DNA of 64,000 bases from Haloterrigena salifodinae (GTDB lineage: Archaea > Halobacteriota > Halobacteria > Halobacteriales > Natrialbaceae). Position 1 is the stretch's first letter; every line of letters begins with the position of its first letter. The position numbers were made by a program, and so were the translations under genes. Below the pieces are notes generated by a model. It saw nothing but the letters and a program-made list of their open reading frames with translations. It was not told where the DNA came from and made no database searches. Location: assembly GCF_003977755.1 (NCBI RefSeq), contig NZ_RQWN01000002.1, positions 868,001 to 932,000 on the forward strand, given 5' to 3'. This document shows, piece after piece, positions 34,945 to 44,026 of this stretch.

Positions 34945-36526
34945 CTTCGCTCTCGGCCTCGAGCGCCATTCTGGCCCGCTCGCCCAGCGCCTCGTCGACG
35001 GCCGCGATCAGCGCGCGGGCCTTGTCGAGGGTCTCGTCGTACTCGCGGTAGGGGTCGGAGTCGTGGACGATCCCGGCGCCGACGCGGAGGTGGTACTCCG
35101 CGGCGTGGCGGACGAGCGTCCGAATGATAATGTTCAGCGTCGCTTGCCCGTCGAAGCCGAAGATACCGACGCTACCCGTGTAGGGCCCCCGTCGGGTCGC
35201 CTCGAGTTCGTCGATGATCTCCATCGTCCGCGGCTTCGGCGCGCCGGTGATCGTACCGCCCGGGAAGACCGCCGCGATAGCGTCGGCCAGCGATTCGTCG
35301 TCGCGCAACTGCCCGGTCACGTTCGAGACGAGGTGCATCACCTCCGAGTAGCGATCGATCCGGCGGTACTCGTCGACCGCCACGGAGCCGTACTCGCAGA
35401 CCTTCCCGAGGTCGTTGCGCTCTAAATCGACCAGCATCGCGTGTTCGGCGCGCTCCTTCTCGTCGCTCAGGAGGTCCTCCTCGAGTTCTCGGTCGTCTTC
35501 GGCCGTCTCGCCGCGCGGTCGCGTGCCCGCGATGGGTTCCGTCCGGACGAAGTCGCCATTTCGTTCCAGTAATAGCTCAGGACTCGCACTCACCAGATCG
35601 GCCGCGCGCAACTCGAGGAGCCCCGAGTACGGCGCGGGGTTGACCCGTCGGAGGGCGCCGTAGGCCGCGACGGGGTGGACCGCCGCGGGGGCGACCAGCC
35701 GCTGGGAGACGTTCGTCTGAAAGGTATCGCCGTCTCGGACGTACTCCTTGACCCGGCGGACGCGCTCAGCGAACGCCTCGCGGCCGCAGTCGCTCTCGAA
35801 CGTCGCTTCGGACGTCGCCACCGACGGCTCGCCGACCGCCGGATCGCCTTCGAGGGCGGCCCGCGCGAGCTCGAGCGCTCGGTCGCGGCCGCGTTCGTAG
35901 ACCGCCTCGAGCCCCTCGTCGGAGTCGCCGTCGTCGACCGCGACTCGCGGGCAAGCCGTCACCCGCAGCGTCACCGCACCGTCGTCGGTCGGCGCTTCCC
36001 AGGCCGCCAGCCGGTCGTAGACGGCGACCTCGAGGCGGGGCAGCCCCCGATCGTCGATTGCTGATTCGGGAAGGGACTCGAGTTCGCGGGCGACGTCGTA
36101 GGAGAGCCAGCCGATCGCCCCGCAGGGGTAGGGAACCGAACAGTCGCCGCGAACTAGCCGATCACTCTCGAGGAGTCCCTCGAGGGCGGCCAGCGTCGGA
36201 GAATCGCCGTCGTCCGTTCGTGCGACCGCGTCCGGCCCGACCGTCAGCCGGTCGACGGGGTCGACGCCGAAGTAGCCCCAGCCAGGCTGGCCGCCGGTCG
36301 TCTCGAGGAAGGCACCGCCAGAATCGGAATCGCGCGCTCGTCGATAGGCGAGAAACGGATCGTCGACGGCGACGCGAGCTTCGATCGGAATTCGAACGCC
36401 GGACGCCCGTGGCGTCGCGTCGTCGGGTGGCGCGTCATCGGTCGGCGTGGCGTCGCCACCCTCGAGTCGCTCGCGGGCGGCGGCTCGAAACGACGCGAGC
36501 GAAGTGACGACGCGCGGATCGCTCAT
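34928..36526 (-). CDS. pabB: Aminodeoxychorismate synthase component I (chorismate-binding)
   Basis: This 532-residue protein has the chorismate-utilising fold. [19 protein letters not shown] opens the catalytic half, and the reaction core includes [41 protein letters not shown] and [18 protein letters not shown]. It aminates chorismate to aminodeoxychorismate. The site motif is PIAGT (331-335), not the PIKGT with catalytic Lys of E. coli PabB, so the sequence alone does not exclude anthranilate synthase. The order pabB-pabA-pabC favours PabB. The first gene of the operon, it has an acidic N-terminal linker. Confidence 0.85.
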   Translation of the reverse strand: MSDPRVVTSLASFRAAARERLEGGDATPTDDAPPDDATPRASGVRIPIEARVAVDDPFLAYRRARDSDSGGAFLETTGGQPGWGYFGVDPVDRLTVGPDAVARTDDGDSPTLAALEGLLESDRLVRGDCSVPYPCGAIGWLSYDVARELESLPESAIDDRGLPRLEVAVYDRLAAWEAPTDDGAVTLRVTACPRVAVDDGDSDEGLEAVYERGRDRALELARAALEGDPAVGEPSVATSEATFESDCGREAFAERVRRVKEYVRDGDTFQTNVSQRLVAPAAVHPVAAYGALRRVNPAPYSGLLELRAADLVSASPELLLERNGDFVRTEPIAGTRPRGETAEDDRELEEDLLSDEKERAEHAMLVDLERNDLGKVCEYGSVAVDEYRRIDRYSEVMHLVSNVTGQLRDDESLADAIAAVFPGGTITGAPKPRTMEIIDELEATRRGPYTGSVGIFGFDGQATLNIIIRTLVRHAAEYHLRVGAGIVHDSDPYREYDETLDKARALIAAVDEALGERARMALEAESEGEQDE

Positions 36527-36655
36527 GCCTCTCGGAAGGGGGCGAGAGCCTAATCCTCTTGCGGTTTCGAGAGTGGCGGAAAACGAGAGTGCCGAGAGCG
36601 GCCGTCGGGAGAGCGGGGGTTTCGAACGGCCGAGCGTGGGGAGAGGGCTCGTCGA

Positions 36656-37468
36656 CTAGCGAACGTCCGCTCTGTCGATCCAGCCCTGAATGCGCTTTTC
36701 GGAGATATCGGTCTGTTCGGACAGGTCGGCGGCGTCGGCGGCGGCGAGTTCGCCGACCGTTTCAACGCCGGCGGCGGCGAGGCGGTCCGCGTAGGCGGGG
36801 CCGATCCCTTTGATCGAGTCGACCGGCTCCTTGGTGGCTTCGTCGTCTGTCGCCTCCGTCGGTTCGGCCGCCGTCTCCGAGTCCGTTTCTGGGGATTCGT
36901 CGGCCGTCTTTGGTTCGGCGGGTTCCTCGTCGGATTCCGCGGCGGCCGCCGGTTCCGACTCCGTTTCCGGTTCGGTCGTCGCATCCGCGTCGGTCGATTC
37001 CTCGTCCGCCGCGTCGGTCGAGGCGTCCGGTTCCGCCTCCTTGATGGCGGCATCCGCGGTGCTGTCGGGCAGGTCCTCGACGTCCGCCGTTTTGTCTTCC
37101 GCGTCGGAGGCGGTCGCCTCTTCCACTTCGGAGTCGTCGACCGACGACGCGGCCGATTCGTCGGCTGTCGATTCGTCGGCGTCGACGGCCGACTCCTCGG
37201 TGTCGACGGACGGTTCGTCGGACTCGACGGCCGGCTCCTCAGTTCCGGCGACCGTTTCGTCCGTGACGCTCGTCGAACTCGAGGGCGCCGGCGTTTCCGT
37301 TGCCGGCGCCGTCTCCGTTTCCGGTTCGGTCTCGGTCGGTTCGGCGTCGGCCTCGTCCTCCCGCGACCCTTCCCGTTCGACCGTTACCCCGACCTCTCGA
37401 CCGCGTCCTCGCTCCGGGTCCGAATCACCGAACCCGAGCAGCGACTTCAGCTTTTGGAGGATTGCCAT
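36656..37468 (-). CDS. Helix-hairpin-helix protein with long acidic disordered linker
   Basis: This 270-residue protein has a basic start (MAILQKLKSLLGFGDSD). It is followed by about 170 residues of Glu/Asp/Ser/Thr/Ala low complexity with no predicted structure. A single helix-hairpin-helix domain closes the protein at about residues 215-270 (IKGIGPAYADRLAAAGVETV and ISEKRIQGWIDRADV). The HhH domain is like those in HHH_5 or RNA polymerase alpha-type modules and would bind nucleic acid or act as a protein contact. Function is unknown. It lies between aroE and pabB on the minus strand, 129 bases upstream of pabB. Confidence 0.78.
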   Translation of the reverse strand: MAILQKLKSLLGFGDSDPERGRGREVGVTVEREGSREDEADAEPTETEPETETAPATETPAPSSSTSVTDETVAGTEEPAVESDEPSVDTEESAVDADESTADESAASSVDDSEVEEATASDAEDKTADVEDLPDSTADAAIKEAEPDASTDAADEESTDADATTEPETESEPAAAAESDEEPAEPKTADESPETDSETAAEPTEATDDEATKEPVDSIKGIGPAYADRLAAAGVETVGELAAADAADLSEQTDISEKRIQGWIDRADVR

Positions 37469-37548
37469 TATGGCGATATAGTCGGCTCCCTCACTTAAAT
37501 TCGCCTGATACTCGGATCTCGGCCGCCGATTCCGGCCGTAGACCCGGC

Positions 37549-38358
37549 TCAGAGCCGATCACGAAGCGCCGCGTTCATCGCGTCGACCGGCGCCTCCCGC
37601 CCGGTCCAGAGCTCGAACGCTTCGACGCCCTGATAGAGCAACATCCACGCGCCGTCGACGGTCGTCGCCCCGGCCGCGGCCGCGTCCCGCAGGAGTCGCG
37701 TCTCGAGCGGCCGGTACACCGCGTCCAGCACGGCCAGGTCGCTGTGGAGCGCGGCGGCCGGCACCGGCGTCTCGTCTTCCTCCATTCCGACGCTGGTAGC
37801 GTTGACGAGCACGTCGGCGTCGGCAAGCAGGTCGGCGAGCGTATCGGCCTCGAGGCCGTGGCCCGTCGCGCCCGGCACCTCGTCGGCGAGGTCGCGGGCC
37901 GTCGACGCGGTCCGGTTGGCGATTTCGACCGTCGCGCCCGCGTCTGCGAGGCCGAAGGCGACGGCTCGGCCGGCGCCGCCGGCGCCGACGACGACCGCGC
38001 GTGCGCCGTCGACCGTCACGCCGTGATCTTGTAGGGCGCGCAGGGCGCCGACCGCGTCGGTGTTGTGGCCCGTCGGCGCACCCTCGCCGGTGAAGTCGAT
38101 CGTGTTGACGGCGCCGATCCGTGTCGCCAGGTCGTCCGCCTCGACGCAGTCGAGGACGTCCTGCTTGAAGGGGATCGTCACGTTCAGTCCCGTGATACCC
38201 AGCGCTTCGGCGCCGTCGATCGCGTCCTCGATCTCCGAGGGCTCGGGCTCGAAGGTAACGTAGCGAGCCTCGAGGCCGAGTTCCTCGTACGCGGCGTCGT
38301 GCATCGGCGGCGATAGCGAGTGTCCGACCGGGTTACCGAGCAACCCGAAGACGTCCAT
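37549..38358 (-). CDS. aroE: Shikimate dehydrogenase
   Basis: This 269-residue enzyme reduces 3-dehydroshikimate with NADPH. The substrate side has [20 protein letters not shown] and [11 protein letters not shown] with the catalytic lysine. Shikimate contacts are seen at [14 protein letters not shown]. The dinucleotide loop is [19 protein letters not shown], and the end is [20 protein letters not shown]. The ATG at 38358 is chosen from the family start [10 protein letters not shown], and an ATG two codons earlier is equally possible. It lies in the same strand order as the HhH gene and pabBAC, suggesting a chorismate-related block. Confidence 0.95.
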   Translation of the reverse strand: MDVFGLLGNPVGHSLSPPMHDAAYEELGLEARYVTFEPEPSEIEDAIDGAEALGITGLNVTIPFKQDVLDCVEADDLATRIGAVNTIDFTGEGAPTGHNTDAVGALRALQDHGVTVDGARAVVVGAGGAGRAVAFGLADAGATVEIANRTASTARDLADEVPGATGHGLEADTLADLLADADVLVNATSVGMEEDETPVPAAALHSDLAVLDAVYRPLETRLLRDAAAAGATTVDGAWMLLYQGVEAFELWTGREAPVDAMNAALRDRL

Positions 38359-38524
38359 AGCCATACTCCACAGTCGCGCGGAGGGGACTATAATCGGTGC
38401 GACTTCGACGCCTCGAGTCCGCCGTTCGGATCGACTGTCGCCGTTCGCGCGGCGATCGGTCACCGGCCCCCACACGCCGCTCGCTTCCGGATCGTTTTTG
38501 AACGGCTCGCGAGTAGCCGCCGCT

Positions 38525-39469
38525 ATGCTTTCCGGGATCCCGCTCTATCTCGCGCTCCTTGCGGCCGGTATCGTTGCGCTCTACGGCGGCGCGGAACTCC
38601 TCGTCGCAGGCGCCGGTCGACTCGCGCTCGGGATCGGCCTCCGAGCAGCGACCGTCGGCGTGACGGTGGTCGCCTTCGCGACGACCGCGCCGGAACTGTT
38701 CGTCTCGACGATCGGCGCGTTGAACGTCTCGACCGACATCGGCCTCGGCGCGGTCATCGGCTCGAACATCGCCAACATCGGACTGGTGCTCGGTATCTCC
38801 GCGCTCATCAAACCCCTGCAGGTCAGTTCGATCGTCATGCGCCGGCACGTCCCGTTCATGGTGTTCGCGGCGATACTGCTGGTCGCCCTCGGCGCCAACG
38901 GGACGATCGGCCGCCTCGAGGGCGCGGTCTTCCTGCTGGTTCTGGCCGGCTTCACCGGCTACCTGCTCTACTACGTCAACGCCAACCCGGCGCCGATGAT
39001 GGACGATCCGGACGCCGGAGACGGGATCTCGCCCCGGGACGTCGCGCTCGTCGGCGGCGGACTGATCGCGCTCGTCGCCGGATCGCGGTGGCTGGTCTCC
39101 GGTGGCACCGGGCTGCTCTCGGCGCTCGGCTTTTCGGACCTCTTTATCGGCCTGACGGTGCTCGCGCTCGGCACCTCGCTGCCGGAGCTGGCGGCGTCGG
39201 TCGTCAGCGCCGTCCGCGGCGAGACCGCGTTCTCCATCGGCAACGTCGTCGGCTCGAACATCTACAACATCCTCGCGGTGCTGGGGATCGTCGCCCTGAT
39301 CACGCCGATCGATATCGCCTCGAGCACGCTCCGGCTCGAACTCCCATTCCTGATCGTCTTCACGGTCTTGCTGGTCGCGATGATGGGGTACGGACGGCGG
39401 CTCACGCGACGCGACGGCGCCGCGCTCGTCGTCGGATACGGCGCGTTCATCTACTTGCTCCTTCCCTGA
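38525..39469 (+). CDS. Ca2+/Na+ antiporter (CaCA family)
   Basis: This 314-residue protein of about ten transmembrane helices has both alpha repeats of the CaCA superfamily. The first is [17 protein letters not shown] with [13 protein letters not shown]. The second is [20 protein letters not shown] with [13 protein letters not shown]. The Glu residues in APEL and LPEL bind Ca2+. It exchanges Ca2+ for Na+ at the membrane, in line with high-salt life. Its start is [15 protein letters not shown]. It is divergent from aroE with about 165 bases between. Confidence 0.93.
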   Translation: MLSGIPLYLALLAAGIVALYGGAELLVAGAGRLALGIGLRAATVGVTVVAFATTAPELFVSTIGALNVSTDIGLGAVIGSNIANIGLVLGISALIKPLQVSSIVMRRHVPFMVFAAILLVALGANGTIGRLEGAVFLLVLAGFTGYLLYYVNANPAPMMDDPDAGDGISPRDVALVGGGLIALVAGSRWLVSGGTGLLSALGFSDLFIGLTVLALGTSLPELAASVVSAVRGETAFSIGNVVGSNIYNILAVLGIVALITPIDIASSTLRLELPFLIVFTVLLVAMMGYGRRLTRRDGAALVVGYGAFIYLLLP

Positions 39470-39530
39470 TCGATGCGCGGTCGATCGACCGGTTCGCGAG
39501 TGGCCTCGACGCCAGTCTCCGATTCATCCG

Positions 39531-39707
39531 TTAGCCGCGGAAAAACGTGGCCGGAAGTACCGCGACGATGACGACGGCAACGACGACATCCAAGACGAGC
39601 GCACCGAACTCCGAAAGGAACCGCTACGACGCTACCGCGATTCCGATACCGACGATAACCGCGAGTGTGTTGGACGTTTCGAAGCGATTGTCACCCACTG
39701 TACTCAC
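39531..39707 (-). pseudogene. Two-helix membrane microprotein interrupted by an in-frame TAG
   Basis: Read on the minus strand from a GTG at 39707, the frame gives MSTVGDNRFETSNTLAVIVG followed by IGIAVAS, then a TAG (complement of 39624-39626). The same frame continues RFLSEFGALVLDVVVAVVIV and AVLPATFFRG to a TAA. Both halves look like real transmembrane helices with halophile codon use, so the stop appears to sit inside one 58-codon gene. A TGG to TAG change would explain it. The two halves could otherwise be separate tiny peptides. Function is unknown. It lies in the otherwise empty 39470-39817 gap. Confidence 0.6.
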
Positions 39708-39817
39708 CACAAATTAAGTTGACAGTGTGGTTTTGCGATACTCAATCGAACCACTCACAGGCGGCGTAGTCGTTGGACCGTCGTCTCGAGCCCTCGTCAC
39801 CAGCGTGGCAGCGACAG

Positions 39818-41080
39818 CTAAAGCGGTAGCGGTGTCGATTCCGCGTCCGGGAGCTCGTCGGCACACCGAGACTGCAGGCGGTCCAGCCGCGGCCCGACGT
39901 GTTCGCGGACGAGCCGTACCAGCGCGTTCTCCGAACCGTCGCCGGTGATGGCGGCCGTCCCCGCCGGCGCCGACGGCTCGTCGGCGCGTGTGACGAGCAG
40001 CACGCGCTCGCGATCGGCGAAGACGACGTGTCCGTGGTTGATCCGTCCGGCGGGGAAGTTCAGCCAGTCGCACTGAGGCTCGCAGATGGTCGCCTCGGGA
40101 ACGGCCGACCTGACGGTATCCCGAACGCGGGGCGACCGCGAGCCGACGTAGACGTCGACCCCGCGGTCGGCGGCGGCCCGCCAGCGCTCGAGACAGCGCC
40201 GCCCGAGCAGCCCCGTGTCGGGCACCGTCACGACTAGTTCCTCCTCGGCGTTGTCCGCGATCTCGCAGCTCTTGGCGACGACGGTTTCGGTCCCTTCGAG
40301 CGTCCGGCAGGCGCCCGCGCTCAGCGACCCGTCGACAGATTCGCTCTCCTCGTCGACGCCGTCTTTCTCCAACCGGTCCCCGCGCAGAAGGGAGCACACG
40401 TCCGCGAGCGGCCCTTCGGCTAGCCACTCGGCTCGCCACAGAGCCGCGTCGGTCTCGATCGAGGCGGCTCCGTCCGCCCGATCGTACGCGACGAGACCGG
40501 CGTTCTCGAGCGCGGGCAGATCGTCGTGGACGAGTTGCGTCTCGACCGGCGCCCGCGCGGATTCGTCGACGTCGACGAGTCGCGTTTCCTCGCTGTGCGC
40601 CACGAGGATCGCTGCGAGGTCCGCGACGGCGAACCCGTCGGGGTGTCTCGCGAGGATGCGACAGATCTCGCGGCGGCGGGCGGGACCCAACGTCTCAAGC
40701 GTTCGGTTCACCCGCTGTTCGTCCCAGTCCTGTCCCCCGGTCGGGTTCTCGAGCAGGAACGTCACCCAGTCGGTGTCGAACAGCGACCGCCCGGCGAGGG
40801 CGATCCGCTGCGTTCCGTCGGTGGCTGGTTCCTCGACCAGCAACTCGGCCTCGAGCAGTCGGGGGACGTGGTTGTGAACGAGTTCGATGTGCGCGGTCCG
40901 GACTTGCTCGTCGGTGACGATCGGCGAAGCGTGTTCGCGGACGGCCACTTCCGTCGCGAGTGTTTCCAGCGACGTGGGCTCCTGCCGGTCGTAGAGGACC
41001 GAAAGGAGATACCGCCGTCGGGGGGCGGAGAGGCCATCGAATGCGACGGTTGTTCCTTCGAGAGCAGTGCGGGAATTCAT
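39818..41080 (-). CDS. Tandem DUF7344 winged-helix regulator with C-terminal sensor-like domain
   Basis: This 420-residue protein has two winged helices in a row. The first covers about residues 15-95 (FDGLSAPRRRYLLSVLYDRQ and VRTAHIELVHNHVPRLLEAELL). The second covers about 125-215 (LGPARRREICRILARHPDGF and VETQLVHDDLPALENAGLVAYD). The last 150 residues resemble the phospholipase-D-like or TrmB-type effector domain, with LVVTVPDTGLLGRRCLERWR and INHGHVVFADRERVLLVTRAD. It is a DNA-binding regulator with an unknown ligand. The start at MNSRTALEG avoids a basic upstream reading. It lies 83 bases downstream of the large PAS regulator on the same strand. Confidence 0.75.
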   Translation of the reverse strand: MNSRTALEGTTVAFDGLSAPRRRYLLSVLYDRQEPTSLETLATEVAVREHASPIVTDEQVRTAHIELVHNHVPRLLEAELLVEEPATDGTQRIALAGRSLFDTDWVTFLLENPTGGQDWDEQRVNRTLETLGPARRREICRILARHPDGFAVADLAAILVAHSEETRLVDVDESARAPVETQLVHDDLPALENAGLVAYDRADGAASIETDAALWRAEWLAEGPLADVCSLLRGDRLEKDGVDEESESVDGSLSAGACRTLEGTETVVAKSCEIADNAEEELVVTVPDTGLLGRRCLERWRAAADRGVDVYVGSRSPRVRDTVRSAVPEATICEPQCDWLNFPAGRINHGHVVFADRERVLLVTRADEPSAPAGTAAITGDGSENALVRLVREHVGPRLDRLQSRCADELPDAESTPLPL

Positions 41081-41162
41081 TGAACGATAAAGACAGTCGA
41101 TGCTGGAAAGGACTGTACCAGCGTGCTCTGGTATGACTGAGAGATACCGCGACGGAATTTGC

Positions 41163-43652
41163 TCATTCTCCCCGTAGAGGGCCGTTCCCGCCCTCGAAGT
41201 ATGCCGTGAGTAACTTCGCCTGAGCGACCCGGAGGTGCTGGTGGAACGTCTGGCGGGCGATCCCAAGCCGATCGGCGATCTCGCCGGCGTCGCTGCTTCG
41301 CGTCGGCCATTCGAAGTAGCCGCCGTAGAAGGCCACCTCGAGGGCCGTCCGCTGTTTCTCGGTCAACTCCTCGGCGACCCGGCGGCGGAAGTCGCCGCCG
41401 GTCTCGACGGGCCGCTCGACGGTCCGTTTCGACACGAACTCCGCCTCGGGATAGGCCACGGTGACGGCGTCGACGAGGTCGCGGATCTCGATGTCGGGAC
41501 TGGTCTGGACGACGGTCGTCGAGACACCGCGGTCGGCGACTCTTGAGCGCACCCGTGCCCCGTAATCCGCGAGCAAGCCAGTGATCGTCGCCCCGGCGAC
41601 GACAACCTCCCAGTGGCTTTCGTCCCCGTCGGTGTCGACCGCCCGGAGCTCCTCGACCACGTCGTAGTCGGCCACGACCGACCGGACCCTGTCGGGATCG
41701 GCGCCGGCGACGGTCACGTAGTGGACGAACTGCTCGTCAGTCAGCGGCAACACGTGATCGATCGAGAACCGGCAGTCGAGGCGGGCCGAGCAGTCGACGT
41801 AGATGTCCCGCCGGTCGGTGGACTCGAACTCGAGTTCGACGACGGTATCCTGATAGAGGAGTCGCCGGACTGCCATCGCGTTGATCGCGTGGCCGATCGT
41901 GCCGCCGAACTCCTGGAGGACCTCCCGTTCGCGGTCGGTAAACGCTGCGGACTCGGCGGCGCCGACGACGAGCAGCCCGTAGGTGCGACCGCTCGCGGTG
42001 ATCGGGACGACCGCGACCGCGCCGTAGTCGCGCTCGCGAGCGTCGCGGCGCCAGTCGTCGACGTCGCTCTCGCGGAGGCCGTGATAACACCGTACAGACT
42101 CCGTCTTGAGCGCCGATTCAAGCGACTCGTCACCGGGCTCGACGAACGACGGAAGGACGGTCTCGACCGCGCTCGCGTCGATCCCGTCCCACACCTGGGG
42201 CTCCCAGAGCTGCCGGTCGCTCGTCACGGCCCGATCGACGCGACCGATGGCGGCGAAGCGGTAGGCCGCCGCGTCGGCGAACGTCTCGACGATCGCGGAT
42301 TCGATCTCGTCGCGGGTCTCGGCGGTGACCATCGCCTCGTCGATCGTCCTGATCGTCGCGTTGAGCCGCTCTAACCGCTCGAGTTCCCGCTCACGGGCCT
42401 TGCGGCCGGTGATGTCGCGGCCGACGCCGGTAAAGCCCAGGACGGAGCCGGTGTCGTCGGTGATCCGTGCGCTGTTGAACTCGTAGGGAACGATCTCGCC
42501 GTCGTTCGTCAGTATCCCTCCCTCGGCCGTGACGCGGTCGCCGTCCTCGAGGATTCGTTCGATGGCGTTGGCAATGTGGTCGCGGTCAGACGGGGCGATG
42601 AACTCGAGCGGGTGCATGCCCTCGAGTTCGTCGGGGTCGTAGCCCGTCGCCTGTTCGAACCGATCGTTCCAGTGGATCAGGTTCTGCTCGGTGTCGTAGG
42701 CGTAGAGCATGTCCGGCTGAGCCTCGAAGATGCTCTCGGTGAGCGCCTTCTCCTCGCGGAGTTCCCGCTCGCGGGCCTCGCGTTCGCTGACGTCGCGACC
42801 GACGCCGGTAAAGCCCAGGACGGTGCCGGTGTCGTCGGTGATCCGGGACGTGTTGAACTCGTAGGGGATCCGACGACCGTCTTTCGTGAGCAGGTCCGCT
42901 TCGACGGAGACGTACGCCGCTTCCTCGAGGATCCGCTGGATCCCGTCGGCGATGCGCTCGCGGTGTTCCGGTACGACGAACTCGGTGGGCCCCATCTCGG
43001 CCAGTTCCGACGCCGTGTATCCTGTCACCTCCAGAACGCGGTCGTTCCACTCGAGGAAGTTCCCCTCTGCGTCGAAGGCGTAGACGACGTCCGGTTGGGC
43101 CTCGAAGATGCTCTCCGCGAACGCCTTCTCCTCGCGGAGGGTCCGTTCGCGTTCGTACTCGTCGGTCCGGTCCTGGAGGAAGCTCGCGTAGGCCACGACG
43201 TCGCCGGCCGACTCGTCCGCGCCACGCGAGGTCGCGTCGGGGTCGAACGCCCCCGAGTCGGCGATCTCGTTCTCCCGAACCGGGACGATCACCTCGCGAG
43301 CCCGGAACCGGCTGCCGTCGCTCCGGCGGCGCCAGCCCTCGTCTTCGACGCGCCCCTCGGTGCGTGCACGCTCGAGTATCTGCGCCGGCCGACCGGTCGT
43401 GCGCTCTTCGGACGGGAAGAAGATCCGGTAGTGGCGACCCACGACCTCGGCTTCCTCGTATCCCGTGAGCGCTCGGACGCTCTCGTTCCACGTGGCGACG
43501 CGACCGTCCCCATCGAGTATCGAGACGGCGTAGTTGGGGAGGCGCGTCGCCAGCCGGCGAACGTCGAGAGTGAACTCGGGGCGGTCGTCGCCGTCCGATC
43601 CGGTCGTCGTTCCGTTCGTCTCGCCGTCGCATTCCGGAGGAGAGTCTGTCAT
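41163..43652 (-). CDS. PAS-PAS-PAS-GAF-HTH-10 regulator (bacterio-opsin activator family)
   Basis: This 829-residue soluble regulator has three PAS domains (about residues 30-150, 175-300 and 305-425; WNESVRALTGYEEAEVV, WNDRVLEVTGYTASEL, WNDRFEQATGYDPDEL). A GAF domain follows at about 435-590 (EVLQEFGGTIGHAINAM), and then a Bat-type region. A C-terminal HTH-10 closes the protein (LTEKQRTALEVAFYGGYFEWP and IADRLGIARQTFHQHLRVAQ). The family includes bacterio-opsin activator, which senses light or oxygen. No haem or flavin ligand is obvious in the PAS motifs. PAS2 and PAS3 are close duplicates. It probably leads an operon with the tandem winged helix. Confidence 0.9.
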   Translation of the reverse strand: MTDSPPECDGETNGTTTGSDGDDRPEFTLDVRRLATRLPNYAVSILDGDGRVATWNESVRALTGYEEAEVVGRHYRIFFPSEERTTGRPAQILERARTEGRVEDEGWRRRSDGSRFRAREVIVPVRENEIADSGAFDPDATSRGADESAGDVVAYASFLQDRTDEYERERTLREEKAFAESIFEAQPDVVYAFDAEGNFLEWNDRVLEVTGYTASELAEMGPTEFVVPEHRERIADGIQRILEEAAYVSVEADLLTKDGRRIPYEFNTSRITDDTGTVLGFTGVGRDVSEREARERELREEKALTESIFEAQPDMLYAYDTEQNLIHWNDRFEQATGYDPDELEGMHPLEFIAPSDRDHIANAIERILEDGDRVTAEGGILTNDGEIVPYEFNSARITDDTGSVLGFTGVGRDITGRKARERELERLERLNATIRTIDEAMVTAETRDEIESAIVETFADAAAYRFAAIGRVDRAVTSDRQLWEPQVWDGIDASAVETVLPSFVEPGDESLESALKTESVRCYHGLRESDVDDWRRDARERDYGAVAVVPITASGRTYGLLVVGAAESAAFTDREREVLQEFGGTIGHAINAMAVRRLLYQDTVVELEFESTDRRDIYVDCSARLDCRFSIDHVLPLTDEQFVHYVTVAGADPDRVRSVVADYDVVEELRAVDTDGDESHWEVVVAGATITGLLADYGARVRSRVADRGVSTTVVQTSPDIEIRDLVDAVTVAYPEAEFVSKRTVERPVETGGDFRRRVAEELTEKQRTALEVAFYGGYFEWPTRSSDAGEIADRLGIARQTFHQHLRVAQAKLLTAYFEGGNGPLRGE
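42421..42852 (-). repeat. Internal 378-base direct repeat encoding PAS2 and PAS3
   Basis: Blocks near 42421-42474 and 42799-42852 are almost identical at the DNA level (both contain CCGACGCCGG, TAAAGCCCAG and GTGTCGTCGG). The match resumes at 42721 and 43099. The constant offset of 378 bases (126 codons) shows a tandem duplication of one PAS domain. Confidence 0.8.
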
Positions 43653-43664
43653 TGGTTGGCTGGT

Positions 43665-43677
43665 GTGTTCAGAACAC
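43665..43677. promoter_or_regulatory. Perfect palindrome before the PAS/HTH-10 gene
   Basis: GTGTTC-A-GAACAC is a 13-base perfect dyad, 12 bases before the ATG of the regulator at 43652 and within its leader. Its position fits an operator or an RNA hairpin near the ribosome site. The rest of the 43653-44026 interval, which faces both this gene and dtdA, shows TATA-like elements but no gene. Confidence 0.45.
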
Positions 43678-43762
43678 GTTCGGTCCGGCCGTGTTCGGCC
43701 CGGTGGTTCCCGTTACCAGTTACCATTCGGAGCGCGGAAAAACCGACGGTGACCTGTGCCAC

Positions 43763-43774
43763 GTACTTATACTG
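43763..43774 (-). promoter_or_regulatory. TATA-like box of the PAS/HTH-10 gene
   Basis: Read on the minus strand, CAGTATAAGTAC lies about 111 bases before the start at 43652. It would give a leader of about 85 bases that includes the palindrome at 43665-43677. Confidence 0.4.
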
Positions 43775-44026
43775 GTCTTCGAATATCGTTATAAGAGTCC
43801 GGTATCGAAACGAGGCGCGACGACAGTCCCGGGTGGCAGCCGGTCGACCGAGTGAGCGACCGTTGGCTCCGTTATTTGCCGAAACGGTCGCACGCCCAGA
43901 CGAACCGGACGGACAGAAGCGACTCACACCTCGAGTTGGGAAAACGCTCCCCGAATCGACGGCCGGATCCCGCGGATCCGACTCGAAAACGCAGACTATT
44001 CGTCCGCTCGGTACCGACGCTCTCGC

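Noticed and set aside
39624-39626. Pyrrolysine at the in-frame TAG
   Set aside because: No pyl genes are in the window, and haloarchaea are not known to encode pyrrolysine. A mutation to a stop is simpler.
43665-43677. A full terminator hairpin before the PAS regulator
   Set aside because: The dyad has only six-base arms and no following T run, so an operator or leader hairpin is more likely.
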